The notes beneath the pieces were generated by a model that was given only the letters and a program-made list of their open reading frames with translations, did not search any database and was not told the DNA's origin. Below are positions 1 through 7,189 of a stretch of 27,877 nt of DNA, one piece after another. Made by a program: the position numbers and the translations under genes. Origin of the DNA: a virus; IMG/VR virus record IMGVR_UViG_3300002242_000169, positions 569 through 28,445 of that record, one strand, 5' to 3'. Position 1 is the first letter of the stretch. Each line of letters begins with the position of its first letter.

Positions 1-10
1 ATTGAATAAA

Positions 11-213
11 AATATGAATGAGATTCGGCTAAATAAATAAGAATCAAATTCAATCAAATAAAGTGGAGCAATTAATTATATATTTTATAATATTTTTAAT
101 TGTTTTTTTTGCATTAGATGCTTTAATCAAATAAAATGCGAATGGTTTTAGCTTAAATAAATAAGTATACATAGTTATAAGAAAATATGAATGCGATTGG
201 GCTAAATAAACAT
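11..213 (+). repeat. Imperfect direct repeats, 3 copies
   Basis: Copies at 11-41, 133-165 and 183-213 share ATGAATG or ATGCGAATG, then GATT or GTTTT, then GGCT or AGCT, then the AAATAAA tract. The best pair (11-41 and 183-213) differs at only a few positions. The copies have the same orientation but uneven spacing (about 122 and 50 bases), so this is not a strict iteron array. Confidence 0.55.
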
Positions 214-407
214 GATATGTCGATGAAAGAGAATTTTATAAACATATAGACTCAATGCCCCGACATAATTATAAACGATTTTGAGCGAAATAAAGAGTAT
301 TTGGGCATATAAGGGCAAAAGCCAAAGATAGTCAAAGAATATCAGCCAATTTAATTACCTTTAAAAAGGTATAAAGTAAGAAAAGCTTGGGTGAGCGAAA
401 AAAAACC

Positions 408-436
408 TTGACAAACGAGCTAATATTTGAGATAAT
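408..436 (+). promoter_or_regulatory. Sigma70-type promoter, leaderless start at 443
   Basis: TTGACA at 408-413, a 17-base spacer and GATAAT at 431-436. The ATG follows 6 bases after the -10 box, so transcription should begin at or next to the start codon. Confidence 0.85.
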
Positions 437-442
437 ATAAGC

Positions 443-1207
443 ATGACAACGAAAAAGGAAGAACAACTAGACCTTTCTCTTATTGAAAAGCATATTGAGA
501 TAGCTAAAGCTAATCCACTCAAGAGCGGAACTAAGAGTAAAGGTTATCGCAAACCAACTGCTTCACCTAGCTTAGATAAATTTTTAAGCAAATTAAGCAA
601 GGGAGCAATCAAGACTAATACAGAATATTGGGACTCTCTTACGATCAAGAATGATTTTGAGTATTTTCAAAGATGGGTTTTTGCCATCTGTTCTGTACAT
701 ACCACATGGGAATCCAATGTTAAAGGTTACAATATATTGATGAGCGACCTTTCTTGGACGATCAGCAAGGATCGCCTTACGGAGATTATCAAGACTAGCG
801 GATTGGGTATGTTTCACAGAAGGATTAAGGGTCTATGGCAACTCGCAGAAGGTTTCCGAAATGATCCCAAAGAGTTCTACAAGAGCGATTTAGAAACTTG
901 GGAGGAGGCAAGGAATAGGTTAGTTGGACGAATTTATGGGTTAGGTTACGCTAAGACCACTTTCGCAATTACGCTTTCGTTTCCTACTCAAGCCAAACTC
1001 GTTTGCCTTGATGTTCACATTTTGCGTTTCATGGGTTACGATAGAGATGGTACTCCAAGTGGCAAATTCTATTTGGACATGGAGCAAGTATGGTTGAAGA
1101 TTTGCCGTAAGCATAATGTAAATCCTGCGGTTGTACGAGAAATCTATTGGGATAGAGTGCAAAACAAAAGGAGTCCGAGATATTGGTCTTACTGCTTAGA
1201 GCAATGA
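443..1207 (+). CDS. HhH-GPD DNA glycosylase-like protein
   Basis: This 254-residue protein has the C-terminal half of a helix-hairpin-helix DNA glycosylase. The hairpin is at residues 162-176 (GRIYGLGYAK), followed by CLDVHILRFMGY with Asp190 where the catalytic Asp of the OGG1/EndoIII family lies. The hairpin Lys171 is one residue later than in canonical bifunctional enzymes, so lyase activity is uncertain. The basic N-terminus (1-60) is unassigned. The likely role is excision of damaged or modified bases. It starts leaderless from the promoter at 408-436 and overlaps the next gene by 4 bases. A second, more canonical relative is at 4379-4963. The superfamily is fairly secure; the substrate is unknown. 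Confidence 0.7.
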   Translation: MTTKKEEQLDLSLIEKHIEIAKANPLKSGTKSKGYRKPTASPSLDKFLSKLSKGAIKTNTEYWDSLTIKNDFEYFQRWVFAICSVHTTWESNVKGYNILMSDLSWTISKDRLTEIIKTSGLGMFHRRIKGLWQLAEGFRNDPKEFYKSDLETWEEARNRLVGRIYGLGYAKTTFAITLSFPTQAKLVCLDVHILRFMGYDRDGTPSGKFYLDMEQVWLKICRKHNVNPAVVREIYWDRVQNKRSPRYWSYCLEQ

Positions 1208-1443
1208 ATCCTAATTATACAGAAAAAATTATTGAACTACATGAGGCAATCGACTTTATTGTTACAGAAGGAACTGATTTTTTGTCAGAAGAGCATCTAG
1301 TAGAGATACATACAAAAATAGGTGGTGCGGAGCAATCGATCAGTTTTTTCGAGGGAATAGATAATTACGATAGAATCATTTATGAGTTGACAACATTGAG
1401 AGATTGGCTTATACTATATATAAAAGATAAAACAGAATTTTAA
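1204..1443 (+). CDS. Unknown small acidic protein
   Basis: A 79-residue protein that I do not recognise. An upstream ATG at 1183 is possible. The ATGA overlap at 1204-1207 with the glycosylase stop is the more natural start and implies translational coupling. The sequence is acidic and predicted mostly helical, with a hydrophobic LRDWLILYI segment near the C-terminus. It is probably co-transcribed with the glycosylase. Confidence 0.7.
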   Translation: MNPNYTEKIIELHEAIDFIVTEGTDFLSEEHLVEIHTKIGGAEQSISFFEGIDNYDRIIYELTTLRDWLILYIKDKTEF

Positions 1444-1447
1444 TATT

Positions 1448-1750
1448 ATGGAAATTATAAAAGAATTAAGACAAGCAAGACGAGAACGCATTCAAGCATT
1501 GGTTGATAATATAGCTGAACTTAATCCCGAAGCTATTTTGCTAGAACCACAAAGTTTTTATAATGAAACTATAATGGGGTATAGTGAAGATGGAAGAGTA
1601 GTATATTCAGTCGATCAAATTCTAAGTGGTCATGTTAATCAAGATGATATGACATATGAGGAAGCTATAGAATTTTTTGAGTTTAATACGATAGGAACAT
1701 TTATGGGCATGGATAATCCCAATAAACCTGTCTTTATGTACGAAGAATGA
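1448..1750 (+). CDS. Unknown 100-residue protein
   Basis: Not recognised. The N-terminus is basic and helical (ELRQARRERIQALVDNIAEL) and the remainder acidic, containing MTYEEAIEFFEFNTIG. It starts 4 bases after the preceding stop and overlaps the next gene by ATGA at 1747-1750, so it is the third gene of the operon that begins at 443. A shape like that of phage proteins of unknown function is all that can be said. Confidence 0.7.
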   Translation: MEIIKELRQARRERIQALVDNIAELNPEAILLEPQSFYNETIMGYSEDGRVVYSVDQILSGHVNQDDMTYEEAIEFFEFNTIGTFMGMDNPNKPVFMYEE

Positions 1751-1932
1751 AGAGAGAGGAATATATCTGTAGGGATATTGCTTACAATAATGCAAAGGTA
1801 GCTGAACTATGTGGTTATCCAAAAGCTTTAATTTTACTAGAAAAAAAGTGCAGTATACACAACAAGCACCGAAAGGTAGGCAAGAGAAAATTAGTCAGAA
1901 GAAATGCGAATAAACTTGCACATAGTGCTTGA
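1747..1932 (+). CDS. Unknown small basic protein
   Basis: A 61-residue, strongly basic protein with a Lys/Arg-rich C-terminus (HRKVGKRKLVRRNANK) and two or three cysteines. Nucleic-acid binding is possible but not shown by a motif. The start overlaps the previous stop (ATGA). Its own stop TGA (1930-1932) is part of the TTGACA -35 box of the next promoter. Confidence 0.6.
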   Translation: MKREEYICRDIAYNNAKVAELCGYPKALILLEKKCSIHNKHRKVGKRKLVRRNANKLAHSA

Positions 1933-1957
1933 CAAAACAACTAAACTGTGAGATAAT
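1929..1957 (+). promoter_or_regulatory. Sigma70-type promoter for 1967
   Basis: TTGACA at 1929-1934, a 17-base spacer and GATAAT at 1952-1957. The ATG at 1967 is 10 bases past the -10 box. The -35 box contains the stop codon of the upstream gene. Confidence 0.85.
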
Positions 1958-1966
1958 ATATACATA

Positions 1967-2326
1967 ATGAAAATTAGATACGATGAAAACTACTTGGAAG
2001 TCGGAGACTATCGCCTCATTCGTGTGGACGATTGGAATGTCGAAGTTCAAGAATTAACTGAAAAGGGATGGGGATTTATTGGATATGCAGGAGACTTAGC
2101 GAATGGAGTTCGCATGGTATTTACGCTAACAATGAACAAAATCCGCAAAACGCTTAAAGCCGAAGATCCGAATCATCCGTACCTTGAGATGTATGGAGAT
2201 GTTGAAGAAGTTGGGGGCAAGGTGAAAGCAAGTTGCTCCAACAAGGCATTAGGCATGGAGCATCTACCGATAGCAAAGATAAGGAAGATTGAAGCGGGGC
2301 AGATGGCTAAGCCAACAGGGGAATAA
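1967..2326 (+). CDS. Unknown 119-residue protein
   Basis: Not recognised. The first half alternates as in beta strands (YRLIRVDDWNVEVQEL) and the last third is basic with two Cys/Ser-rich turns. It starts at the promoter-proximal ATG and is probably leaderless. The next gene begins 2 bases after its stop and uses a Shine-Dalgarno sequence inside this gene's 3' end, so the two form an operon. Confidence 0.7.
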   Translation: MKIRYDENYLEVGDYRLIRVDDWNVEVQELTEKGWGFIGYAGDLANGVRMVFTLTMNKIRKTLKAEDPNHPYLEMYGDVEEVGGKVKASCSNKALGMEHLPIAKIRKIEAGQMAKPTGE

Positions 2327-2327
2327 A

Positions 2328-2990
2328 ATGACTTATTGTGTTTATGGAGCTTGCAGGGTTGACTTAGAACCAAAAAATTGCGATCAGTTAATTGCAATAA
2401 ATATAAAGGTAGGTAAAACTACTCAAGAGTCAGGGACATTTAACTACCCAACTCCCGCAGACAAGAGAATGAGCCAACATTGGACTCAATATCACAACGG
2501 AGATACTACATCAATATGCCACAAGCATAAACATAATATTGATAATGGTAAATACGAATACGATTATTGGGTAAATTGGGGTTTTGGAGGGACGAGACCT
2601 CTTTGTGAGAATAATTTATTTTATGATTCGTACGAGAATGACGAAGTGTCAATGCTGAAAGCAGAACAGGTTTTGCACAATACAATAAGAAAATGGGCGA
2701 AAAAATTCACAAATACTGAAACTAAGGTTGTACTGCATGAAGGACTCCCCTATAAGGAAGATGGATCATTTAATAAACTCACAAACCCCTACCCCAACAT
2801 TGGCGGAGAACTGACAAACGAGTTTTTTCTTAAAAAATTAGAAGAGGTAATCAGAAATGGGCTTGAGAGCGAAAAACAAAAAAAGTTAAAGTACAACAAG
2901 GAGCAGTTGGAGAAAAAGACAAAAGAACTTTCTGATCTTGGAGTTTCGTTTGAGGCTCGAATGCAGAAAATTAATAAAATTTCTATATAA
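2328..2990 (+). CDS. Unknown protein, possible GIY-YIG-like N-terminus
   Basis: This 220-residue protein starts at 2328, with AGGGGA about 6 bases upstream; an in-frame ATG at 2289 lies inside the preceding gene. The N-terminus (VYGACRVD, then INIKVGKTTQ, then KRMSQHW) resembles the spacing of GIY-YIG/T5orf172-type nucleases, where a Tyr-rich strand, a KVG-x-T strand and an Arg follow in order. The match is weak. The C-terminus (residues 165-220) is a charged coiled coil (QLEKKTKEL). A promoter for the ligase begins directly after the stop. Confidence 0.65.
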   Translation: MTYCVYGACRVDLEPKNCDQLIAINIKVGKTTQESGTFNYPTPADKRMSQHWTQYHNGDTTSICHKHKHNIDNGKYEYDYWVNWGFGGTRPLCENNLFYDSYENDEVSMLKAEQVLHNTIRKWAKKFTNTETKVVLHEGLPYKEDGSFNKLTNPYPNIGGELTNEFFLKKLEEVIRNGLESEKQKKLKYNKEQLEKKTKELSDLGVSFEARMQKINKISI

Positions 2991-2995
2991 AATGC

Positions 2996-3024
2996 TTGAC
3001 AAACCAAGCTATATATGAGATAAT
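2996..3024 (+). promoter_or_regulatory. Sigma70-type promoter for the DNA ligase
   Basis: TTGACA at 2996-3001, a 17-base spacer and GATAAT at 3019-3024. The ligase ATG is 6 bases past the -10 box. Confidence 0.85.
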
Positions 3025-3030
3025 ACTTGT

Positions 3031-4215
3031 ATGATGACAAAAACACTACCAAAACTATTTAAGATTGATTCTGTCGGCAGATTGCGTGAATGGCAGGTTC
3101 ATATTGATGATTCACGATTTTACGCAGTAAAGGGACTTGTTGAGGGTAAAAAGACCCAAGACAAGCCAACTTCTTGCGAAGCCAAAAATGTTGGACGCTC
3201 CAACGAAACAACTCCTCAAGCCCAAGCAGGTTTAGAGGCTCAGTCTAAATGGCAGAAGAAATTAGATTCGGGTTATGCGAAAACACCCGAACAAGCAAAG
3301 ACCAAGAAGTTCTTTGAGCCAATGTTAGCATTGAATTACGATGACCGAAAAGCGGAGGTACAATATCCGATTTATTCGCAACCAAAATTAGATGGAATTA
3401 GGTGCATCGTTCGCATGGAGGATGGAGAGTTAATTGCTCGCTCACGCAAGGGTAAAGTAATTGATGCAGTTCCACATATTCTATCGAGCCTCAAAGGTTT
3501 GTTTGCAGAGCATCCCGATACGATTCTTGACGGAGAACTTTACAATCACGAATTGAAAGAAAATTTCAATAAGATTACATCTCTTGTTCGCAAGCAAAAG
3601 CCTGTTCGTGGAAAGAATGATACCGATACAAGTTTTGCCAAGAAGCAAAAAGCCTTTACAGAAAGACTTGAAGAAGCAAAAACCACAATCCAATATTGGA
3701 TATATGATGCACCACAAATTAATATTTTAGGTAGCAATACAAAATTTTCTTTGCGATTGGAAGAATTAAGTTCTTTATTTCCACAAAGTGATTCTTTGGT
3801 TCTTGTTACTACATCTCAGATTCATAGCGAAAAAGGCTTGAACGAAATGTATGAAACATATCTTGAGTTTGGATACGAAGGTCAAATGATTCGTACCAAT
3901 TCACCATATGATGAAAACAAGCGAAGTAAGACCTTGTTAAAGAGAAAAGACTTTCAAGATGCAGAATACAAAGTAATCGACATTGAAGAGGGTAATGGTA
4001 ATAGAAGTGGTACTTGCAAGCATTTAGTTTGTTATTGCCCCAAAACCCAAAAAACATTTAATTCTAATGTCAAAGGCTCATTTGAGTACCTCAAAGAGAT
4101 ACTCGACAACAAGGAGCAATACATTGGCAAGGAAGCTACAATAAAATTCTTTCAGCTTACTCCTGATGGCATTCCGAGATTTCCATTTGCAATCGCTTTT
4201 AGAGATTACGAATAA
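3031..4215 (+). CDS. ATP-dependent DNA ligase
   Basis: A 394-residue NTP-dependent ligase that seals nicks using ATP. Motif I (SQPKLDGIR) gives the adenylated Lys119 and Arg124. Later motifs are ILDGELY (165-171), EGQMIR (283-288) and SKTLLKRKDF (299-308). An OB-fold region follows from about 311. Residues 1-95 are an added N-terminal part with a WGR-like look (LREWQVHIDDSRFYAVKGLVEG) and a low-complexity linker. Minimal phage ligases lack such an extension. ATGATG at the start gives two possible starts; the first is nearest the promoter. The two HhH glycosylase genes around it suggest a base-excision repair group. The ligase call is firm; the N-terminal domain name is tentative. Confidence 0.93.
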   Translation: MMTKTLPKLFKIDSVGRLREWQVHIDDSRFYAVKGLVEGKKTQDKPTSCEAKNVGRSNETTPQAQAGLEAQSKWQKKLDSGYAKTPEQAKTKKFFEPMLALNYDDRKAEVQYPIYSQPKLDGIRCIVRMEDGELIARSRKGKVIDAVPHILSSLKGLFAEHPDTILDGELYNHELKENFNKITSLVRKQKPVRGKNDTDTSFAKKQKAFTERLEEAKTTIQYWIYDAPQINILGSNTKFSLRLEELSSLFPQSDSLVLVTTSQIHSEKGLNEMYETYLEFGYEGQMIRTNSPYDENKRSKTLLKRKDFQDAEYKVIDIEEGNGNRSGTCKHLVCYCPKTQKTFNSNVKGSFEYLKEILDNKEQYIGKEATIKFFQLTPDGIPRFPFAIAFRDYE

Positions 4216-4237
4216 GCGTGCGCTGAGTACTATAGAC

Positions 4238-4266
4238 TTGACTTTGCTGACAAAACAAAGTATAAT
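4238..4266 (+). promoter_or_regulatory. Sigma70-type promoter with a normal leader
   Basis: TTGACT at 4238-4243, a 17-base spacer and a perfect TATAAT at 4261-4266. Unlike most promoters here, it is followed by a leader of about 20 bases containing AGAGGA before the ATG at 4292. Confidence 0.85.
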
Positions 4267-4291
4267 GTCTTATAACAAGAGAGGAAAAAAA

Positions 4292-4360
4292 ATGAATGGA
4301 ATTATTGATATACTTAATATGTTTCGGCATTTTCTATTGGTACTTAATATCTCTAGATAA
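4292..4360 (+). CDS. Hydrophobic 22-residue peptide
   Basis: A short frame with a good Shine-Dalgarno sequence (AGAGGA) and a perfect-consensus promoter encodes a hydrophobic peptide (IIDILNMFRHFLLVLNI). It may be a small membrane peptide or a leader for the glycosylase gene 18 bases downstream. TACTTAATAT occurs twice within it (about 4311 and 4340). Confidence 0.4.
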   Translation: MNGIIDILNMFRHFLLVLNISR

Positions 4361-4378
4361 CTAAACAAAAAAACACAC

Positions 4379-4963
4379 ATGATTAATCCAAAAAAAGTAA
4401 CTAACTATAAACGGACTCAATGGCAACTACAAGAGTTTTTGCTATACTGCATATGCGTTGCAGGAAAAAAGAGTGAAATTGAAACACGCAAGCTAGATTT
4501 ATTTCTAGAAGGAGCAAGAGAGCAAAGTCTATACCCTTTTGACTATATAAGGCAATTAAGGGCAAGAAGTGAATTAATGAAGCAATTGAATAAATGCAAG
4601 ATTGCACCTTACAAACAAAGATATAATTCATTTGAAGATTGTGCGGATTTAATGCCCGATGATTTGATTGGAATTACGATTGAAGAATTGCAAGAGGTTC
4701 GTGGAATTAGCACCAAGACTTCGAGGTTCTTTCTTACTCACTCAAGCGAGGATTATGATGAGCCTGTTTTGGATACCCATATTCTGCGTTATCTAACTGA
4801 TGTAGGATACAAGAATGTTCCGAAGTCAACTCCCCAAAACCCAAAGATTTACGAGAGGTTCGCAACCTTGTTTAAGCGTATAGCTAATTTTGAAGGAATG
4901 AGTGTCGCAGATTTTGATTTGAAGATTTGGAAAGAATACTCATATGGAAAGAGTGCGGTCTAA
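4379..4963 (+). CDS. HhH-GPD DNA glycosylase/AP lyase-like protein
   Basis: A 194-residue protein with a well-preserved glycosylase signature. The hairpin VRGISTK (107-113) puts Lys113 at the position of the bifunctional Lys, and PVLDTHILRYL gives Asp132. The Lys-Asp distance of 19 equals that of human OGG1 (Lys249-Asp268). A bifunctional glycosylase/AP lyase, for instance for oxidised purines, is a reasonable inference. It lies downstream of the ligase and shares the D-x-HILR motif with the protein at 443-1207. The start ATG has no clear Shine-Dalgarno and may be read by coupling from the short peptide before it. Confidence 0.75.
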   Translation: MINPKKVTNYKRTQWQLQEFLLYCICVAGKKSEIETRKLDLFLEGAREQSLYPFDYIRQLRARSELMKQLNKCKIAPYKQRYNSFEDCADLMPDDLIGITIEELQEVRGISTKTSRFFLTHSSEDYDEPVLDTHILRYLTDVGYKNVPKSTPQNPKIYERFATLFKRIANFEGMSVADFDLKIWKEYSYGKSAV

Positions 4964-4980
4964 ATATAGGAGATTGAAAT

Positions 4981-5061
4981 ATGGCTAATTGGAAACACAA
5001 ACTACGGAAAAAGATACTTTACGGAAAACCGAAACCAAAACCGAAGAAATACGACTTTTAG
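4981..5061 (+). CDS. Lysine-rich 26-residue peptide
   Basis: Begins 17 bases after the glycosylase stop with AGGAG at 4968-4972. It encodes a very basic peptide (KHKLRKKILYGKPKPKPKK) ending in YDF. The strong ribosome site and the terminator just after it support it as the last gene of the operon. Function unknown. Confidence 0.55.
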   Translation: MANWKHKLRKKILYGKPKPKPKKYDF

Positions 5062-5078
5062 TTGTCATCATGTGTCTA

Positions 5079-5110
5079 CCCTCTCACTCTACGGAGTGAG
5101 GGGGTTTTTT
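5079..5110 (+). terminator. Intrinsic terminator with UACG tetraloop
   Basis: CTCACTC pairs with GAGTGAG around a TACG loop closed by C-G, a UNCG-type stable tetraloop. The stem is extended by CCCT with GGGG and followed by six T. It ends the ligase/glycosylase operon. Confidence 0.9.
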
Positions 5111-5127
5111 ATTGGGGTTATATAATA

Positions 5128-5205
5128 CATAAATGCTTGACTATCAACGACTTGTGGCAGCGGTCTCCGCGCGCCGAAACCCTTGAGCATCAGGGGTTTA
5201 CAACT
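5128..5205. repeat. Double-hairpin element DHE1
   Basis: Arm 1 at 5128-5156: CATAAATGCTTGA, then TCAACGACTTGTG. The core at 5157-5175 is GC-rich (GCGGTCTCCGCGCGCC). Arm 2 at 5177-5199: AAACCC...GGGTTT with TTGA/TCA at the loop. Arm 2 differs from other copies but still pairs, which is covariation. It lies between a terminator and the next promoter. Confidence 0.8.
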
Positions 5206-5231
5206 ATTTTCGCTCTAGGTGCATTTTTTTC

Positions 5232-5259
5232 TTGCAATTAACCCGAAATCTGTCATAAT
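5232..5259 (+). promoter_or_regulatory. DHE-adjacent promoter (TCTGTCATAAT class)
   Basis: TTGCAA at 5232-5237, a 16-base spacer and CATAAT at 5254-5259 preceded by ATCTGT. The ATG at 5267 is 7 bases past the -10 box. Confidence 0.75.
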
Positions 5260-5266
5260 ATATATA

Positions 5267-5677
5267 ATGAATCGAACAAAAGATGACAAAAGATATGAAA
5301 TTGACTTTGACCGCAAGGTCTTTGTTTACAAGAACCTCCATAAGGATTGTTGGAGCGTTAAGCAGGATGGTTTGGTGAAGGCTCATGCAGAAGACCTTAC
5401 GATCTATTCTGGTTCCATGAAGGTAAATCGTAAGGGTAGGGAAAGAGTCCTAAAGGAAAAGAGAAAAAATGTTCACGCAGGTATCAGAGGATATATTTCT
5501 CACCCCGACCCATCTTTTGCGTGTTGGGATGATATCAAGGGCGAAGAACTCACGCAAATCACTTATAACCCATACAAGCACGAATCGTTTGTCGATAAGG
5601 TTACACAAAAGCCTAGATGGTTCTGCTCTGTAGCGAAACTGAATAAAAAATCGGTCTTTGTTGAAAAAAACGCTTGA
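5267..5677 (+). CDS. Unknown conserved-looking phage protein
   Basis: A 136-residue basic protein that I cannot name. The N-terminus is beta-rich (EIDFDRKVFVYKNL, CWSVKQDGLVKAHAEDLTIY), followed by an Arg/Lys-rich part (NRKGRERVLKEKRKNVHAG). The start is placed at 5267, next to the promoter, rather than at the in-frame ATG at 5219, which lies upstream of that promoter. The stop TGA forms part of the next TTGACA box. Confidence 0.75.
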   Translation: MNRTKDDKRYEIDFDRKVFVYKNLHKDCWSVKQDGLVKAHAEDLTIYSGSMKVNRKGRERVLKEKRKNVHAGIRGYISHPDPSFACWDDIKGEELTQITYNPYKHESFVDKVTQKPRWFCSVAKLNKKSVFVEKNA

Positions 5678-5702
5678 CAAAACCCCGAAAATTTGAGATA
5701 AT
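5674..5702 (+). promoter_or_regulatory. Sigma70-type promoter for the DUF932-like gene
   Basis: TTGACA at 5674-5679, a 17-base spacer and GATAAT at 5697-5702. A leader of about 25 bases with AAAGGA follows before the ATG at 5736, an exception to the leaderless rule. Confidence 0.85.
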
Positions 5703-5735
5703 ATACTTATAACATTAAAAAAGGATAATTAAAAA

Positions 5736-6512
5736 ATGGTTAATATAATAGACACGACTGAGATTCAATCTCCAAAAGTAAATCTTAACATCTGTGGTGG
5801 CAATCACACGAGGGTTGATTTGAGCGAAGTTGCTCAAGTTGAAACTCCCGAAGCTACTGAAACTTGGCGTCCAATCGGACACAATTTTCTCATCAACAAG
5901 GTGCAATCTCGTTTGGAAGATCGAGGTTTTGAGGTTTTGGGTTCATCCCACAATCTTGCCCGTGATGGTCAAAGGTACTTTGGGTTGTTCCAAGTATCCC
6001 ATAAGGATAGAGAGAATAATGAACGAGGCACAATCGTTGGGTTGAGAAATGCTCACGATAAGTGTTTTCCTGCAGGATTGTGTGCAGGAGATGCACCATT
6101 CGTTTGCGACAATCTCATTTTCCACAATGAGGTAACGCTCGCCCGAAGGCACACCAAGAATATCTTGAATGACCTTGACGAGGTAATATCTCGCACGCTT
6201 GGAAAGTTGTTCGGAATGTGGAACAAGCAAGACAATCGGATTGAGGCTTATTCTCAGTTTGATCTTGAGGATTCTCAAGTTAATGACCTTGTGGTTCGCT
6301 CTTGTAAGGCAGGTGCTTTGCCCAAGTCAAAGATTATGGATGTCGTTGAGCAATGGCATGATTCTGATCACGATGAGTTCTCTCATCGGAATATGAATTC
6401 GCTTTACAATGGATTCACCGAAATCTACAAGGGCAACCTCATGGCTTTGCCAAAGCGTTCTGAAGCATTGCACTCTGTGCTTGATGCAGAAGTTGGATTT
6501 AAACTAAACTAA
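5736..6512 (+). CDS. DUF932-like phage protein
   Basis: A 258-residue protein resembling the DUF932 family of phages and plasmids. The central part, residues about 99-130, reads GLRNAHDK, then CAGDAPFVCDNLIFHNE, then RRHT, matching the family's pattern of a N-S/A-H-D-K strand followed by FVCDNL and a charged helix. Molecular function is not established for the family. Translation starts after a leader with AAAGGA at about 5720-5725. The next gene follows 11 bases after the stop, so they are co-transcribed. Confidence 0.75.
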   Translation: MVNIIDTTEIQSPKVNLNICGGNHTRVDLSEVAQVETPEATETWRPIGHNFLINKVQSRLEDRGFEVLGSSHNLARDGQRYFGLFQVSHKDRENNERGTIVGLRNAHDKCFPAGLCAGDAPFVCDNLIFHNEVTLARRHTKNILNDLDEVISRTLGKLFGMWNKQDNRIEAYSQFDLEDSQVNDLVVRSCKAGALPKSKIMDVVEQWHDSDHDEFSHRNMNSLYNGFTEIYKGNLMALPKRSEALHSVLDAEVGFKLN

Positions 6513-6523
6513 GGAATAATATT

Positions 6524-6739
6524 ATGCAGTTAGAAAAAGTACTCGAAAATCACAAAGGTCGATTTGTTTCTCTTCTTGTTCAGCGAGGAGATGAGCGCAA
6601 GCGCCATTCGGTTAAGGTCGGACGTCGCAATAAGCTTGTCTGTTTTAGGGACATGAATGCAGGAAATCGTCGCGTAGTCAAGGGGCAGATCCTTAAAGCT
6701 AAGTGTGGTGACGCTGTTTTTGTCAGTAAGTCGGTCTAG
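6524..6739 (+). CDS. Unknown small basic protein
   Basis: A 71-residue basic protein with alternating strands (RFVSLLVQR, RHSVKVGRRNKLVCF, GQILKAKCGDAVFV), suggesting a small beta barrel, possibly nucleic-acid binding. AAGGA about 10 bases before the ATG gives a normal ribosome site. It is the last gene of the DUF932 operon and is followed by an intrinsic terminator. Confidence 0.7.
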   Translation: MQLEKVLENHKGRFVSLLVQRGDERKRHSVKVGRRNKLVCFRDMNAGNRRVVKGQILKAKCGDAVFVSKSV

Positions 6740-6761
6740 GTTGTAACGTCGCGCATGCGGC

Positions 6762-6795
6762 AAAGGGTCCACCTTAAACGGTGGGCCCTTTTTTT
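6762..6795 (+). terminator. Intrinsic terminator
   Basis: A 12-base stem, AAAGGGTCCACC with GGTGGGCCCTTT (one G-U pair), around a 6-base loop, followed by seven T. It stops the DUF932 operon immediately before DHE2. Confidence 0.92.
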
Positions 6796-6871
6796 GTAAC
6801 CTAATGGCAGTCAACGACTTGCGTGCGCGGGGGCCGCTTTCATAAAGTACTGAGCGCCAAAGCTTTACAAC
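6796..6871. repeat. Double-hairpin element DHE2
   Basis: Arm 1 at 6796-6823 has a weak left half (GTAACCTAATGG) and a standard right half (TCAACGACTTGCG). The core is TGCGCGGGGGCCGC. Arm 2 at 6841-6869 is ATAAAG-...-CTTTAC. ACAACTA and an A-rich tract follow, as in other copies. Confidence 0.8.
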
Positions 6872-6897
6872 TAATTTCAATTTAACAAAAAAAAACC

Positions 6898-6926
6898 TTG
6901 ACTTTACCCTGTTTTCCTGCCATAAT
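6898..6926 (+). promoter_or_regulatory. DHE-adjacent promoter for 6949
   Basis: TTGACT at 6898-6903, a 17-base spacer and CATAAT at 6921-6926 preceded by CCTGC, a variant of the TCTGT class. The ATG is 22 bases downstream. Confidence 0.8.
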
Positions 6927-6948
6927 TATAGAATAACAATTAAGAAAA

Positions 6949-7158
6949 ATGGATAAGTTTATAAATGCAGTTGATTCAGTAGTAATGCTAAAAGTTGGAG
7001 TTTCAGTACACGATATGCCCGACTTTCCCTTCTATGACTATTTTGACGATAGAGTTAAGGTAGGAACGGAAGCATGGAAGGATATGGTTATGGTGTGCGT
7101 AAAGGATTTCTTGTATGATGTGGAATCAGAATACGGATATTTGAATCTTTTTTCTTGA
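6949..7158 (+). CDS. Unknown small acidic protein
   Basis: A 69-residue acidic protein rich in Phe, Tyr, Asp and Val (DMPDFPFYDYFDDRV). No family recognised. There is a short leader without Shine-Dalgarno. The stop TGA at 7156-7158 is inside the TTGACA of the next promoter. Confidence 0.65.
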   Translation: MDKFINAVDSVVMLKVGVSVHDMPDFPFYDYFDDRVKVGTEAWKDMVMVCVKDFLYDVESEYGYLNLFS

Positions 7159-7183
7159 CAATTAGCTGAAAATTTGCGATAAT
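7155..7183 (+). promoter_or_regulatory. Sigma70-type promoter for 7190
   Basis: TTGACA at 7155-7160, a 17-base spacer and GATAAT at 7178-7183. The ATG is 6 bases further on, giving a predicted leaderless mRNA. Confidence 0.85.
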
Positions 7184-7189
7184 ACTATA

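Larger units (their letters stand above)
1..442. other. AT-rich non-coding region with three imperfect repeats
   Basis: No credible gene is seen on either strand. A motif of about 30 bases (AATATGAATG, GATT, GGCTAAATAAA) occurs at 11-41 and 183-213, with a weaker copy at 133-165. AATCAAATAAA also occurs at 52-62 and 125-135. Repeats in AT-rich DNA suit protein binding or an origin, but that is inference. The last 35 bases hold the promoter of the first gene. Confidence 0.6.

Noticed and set aside
4166-4360. 64-residue open frame across the ligase end
   Set aside because: Most of it is another frame of the ligase gene; only the last 22 codons have a promoter and ribosome site.
5943-6278. 111-residue minus-strand frame inside the DUF932-like gene
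   Set aside because: Antisense shadow with no promoter, ribosome site or recognisable domain.
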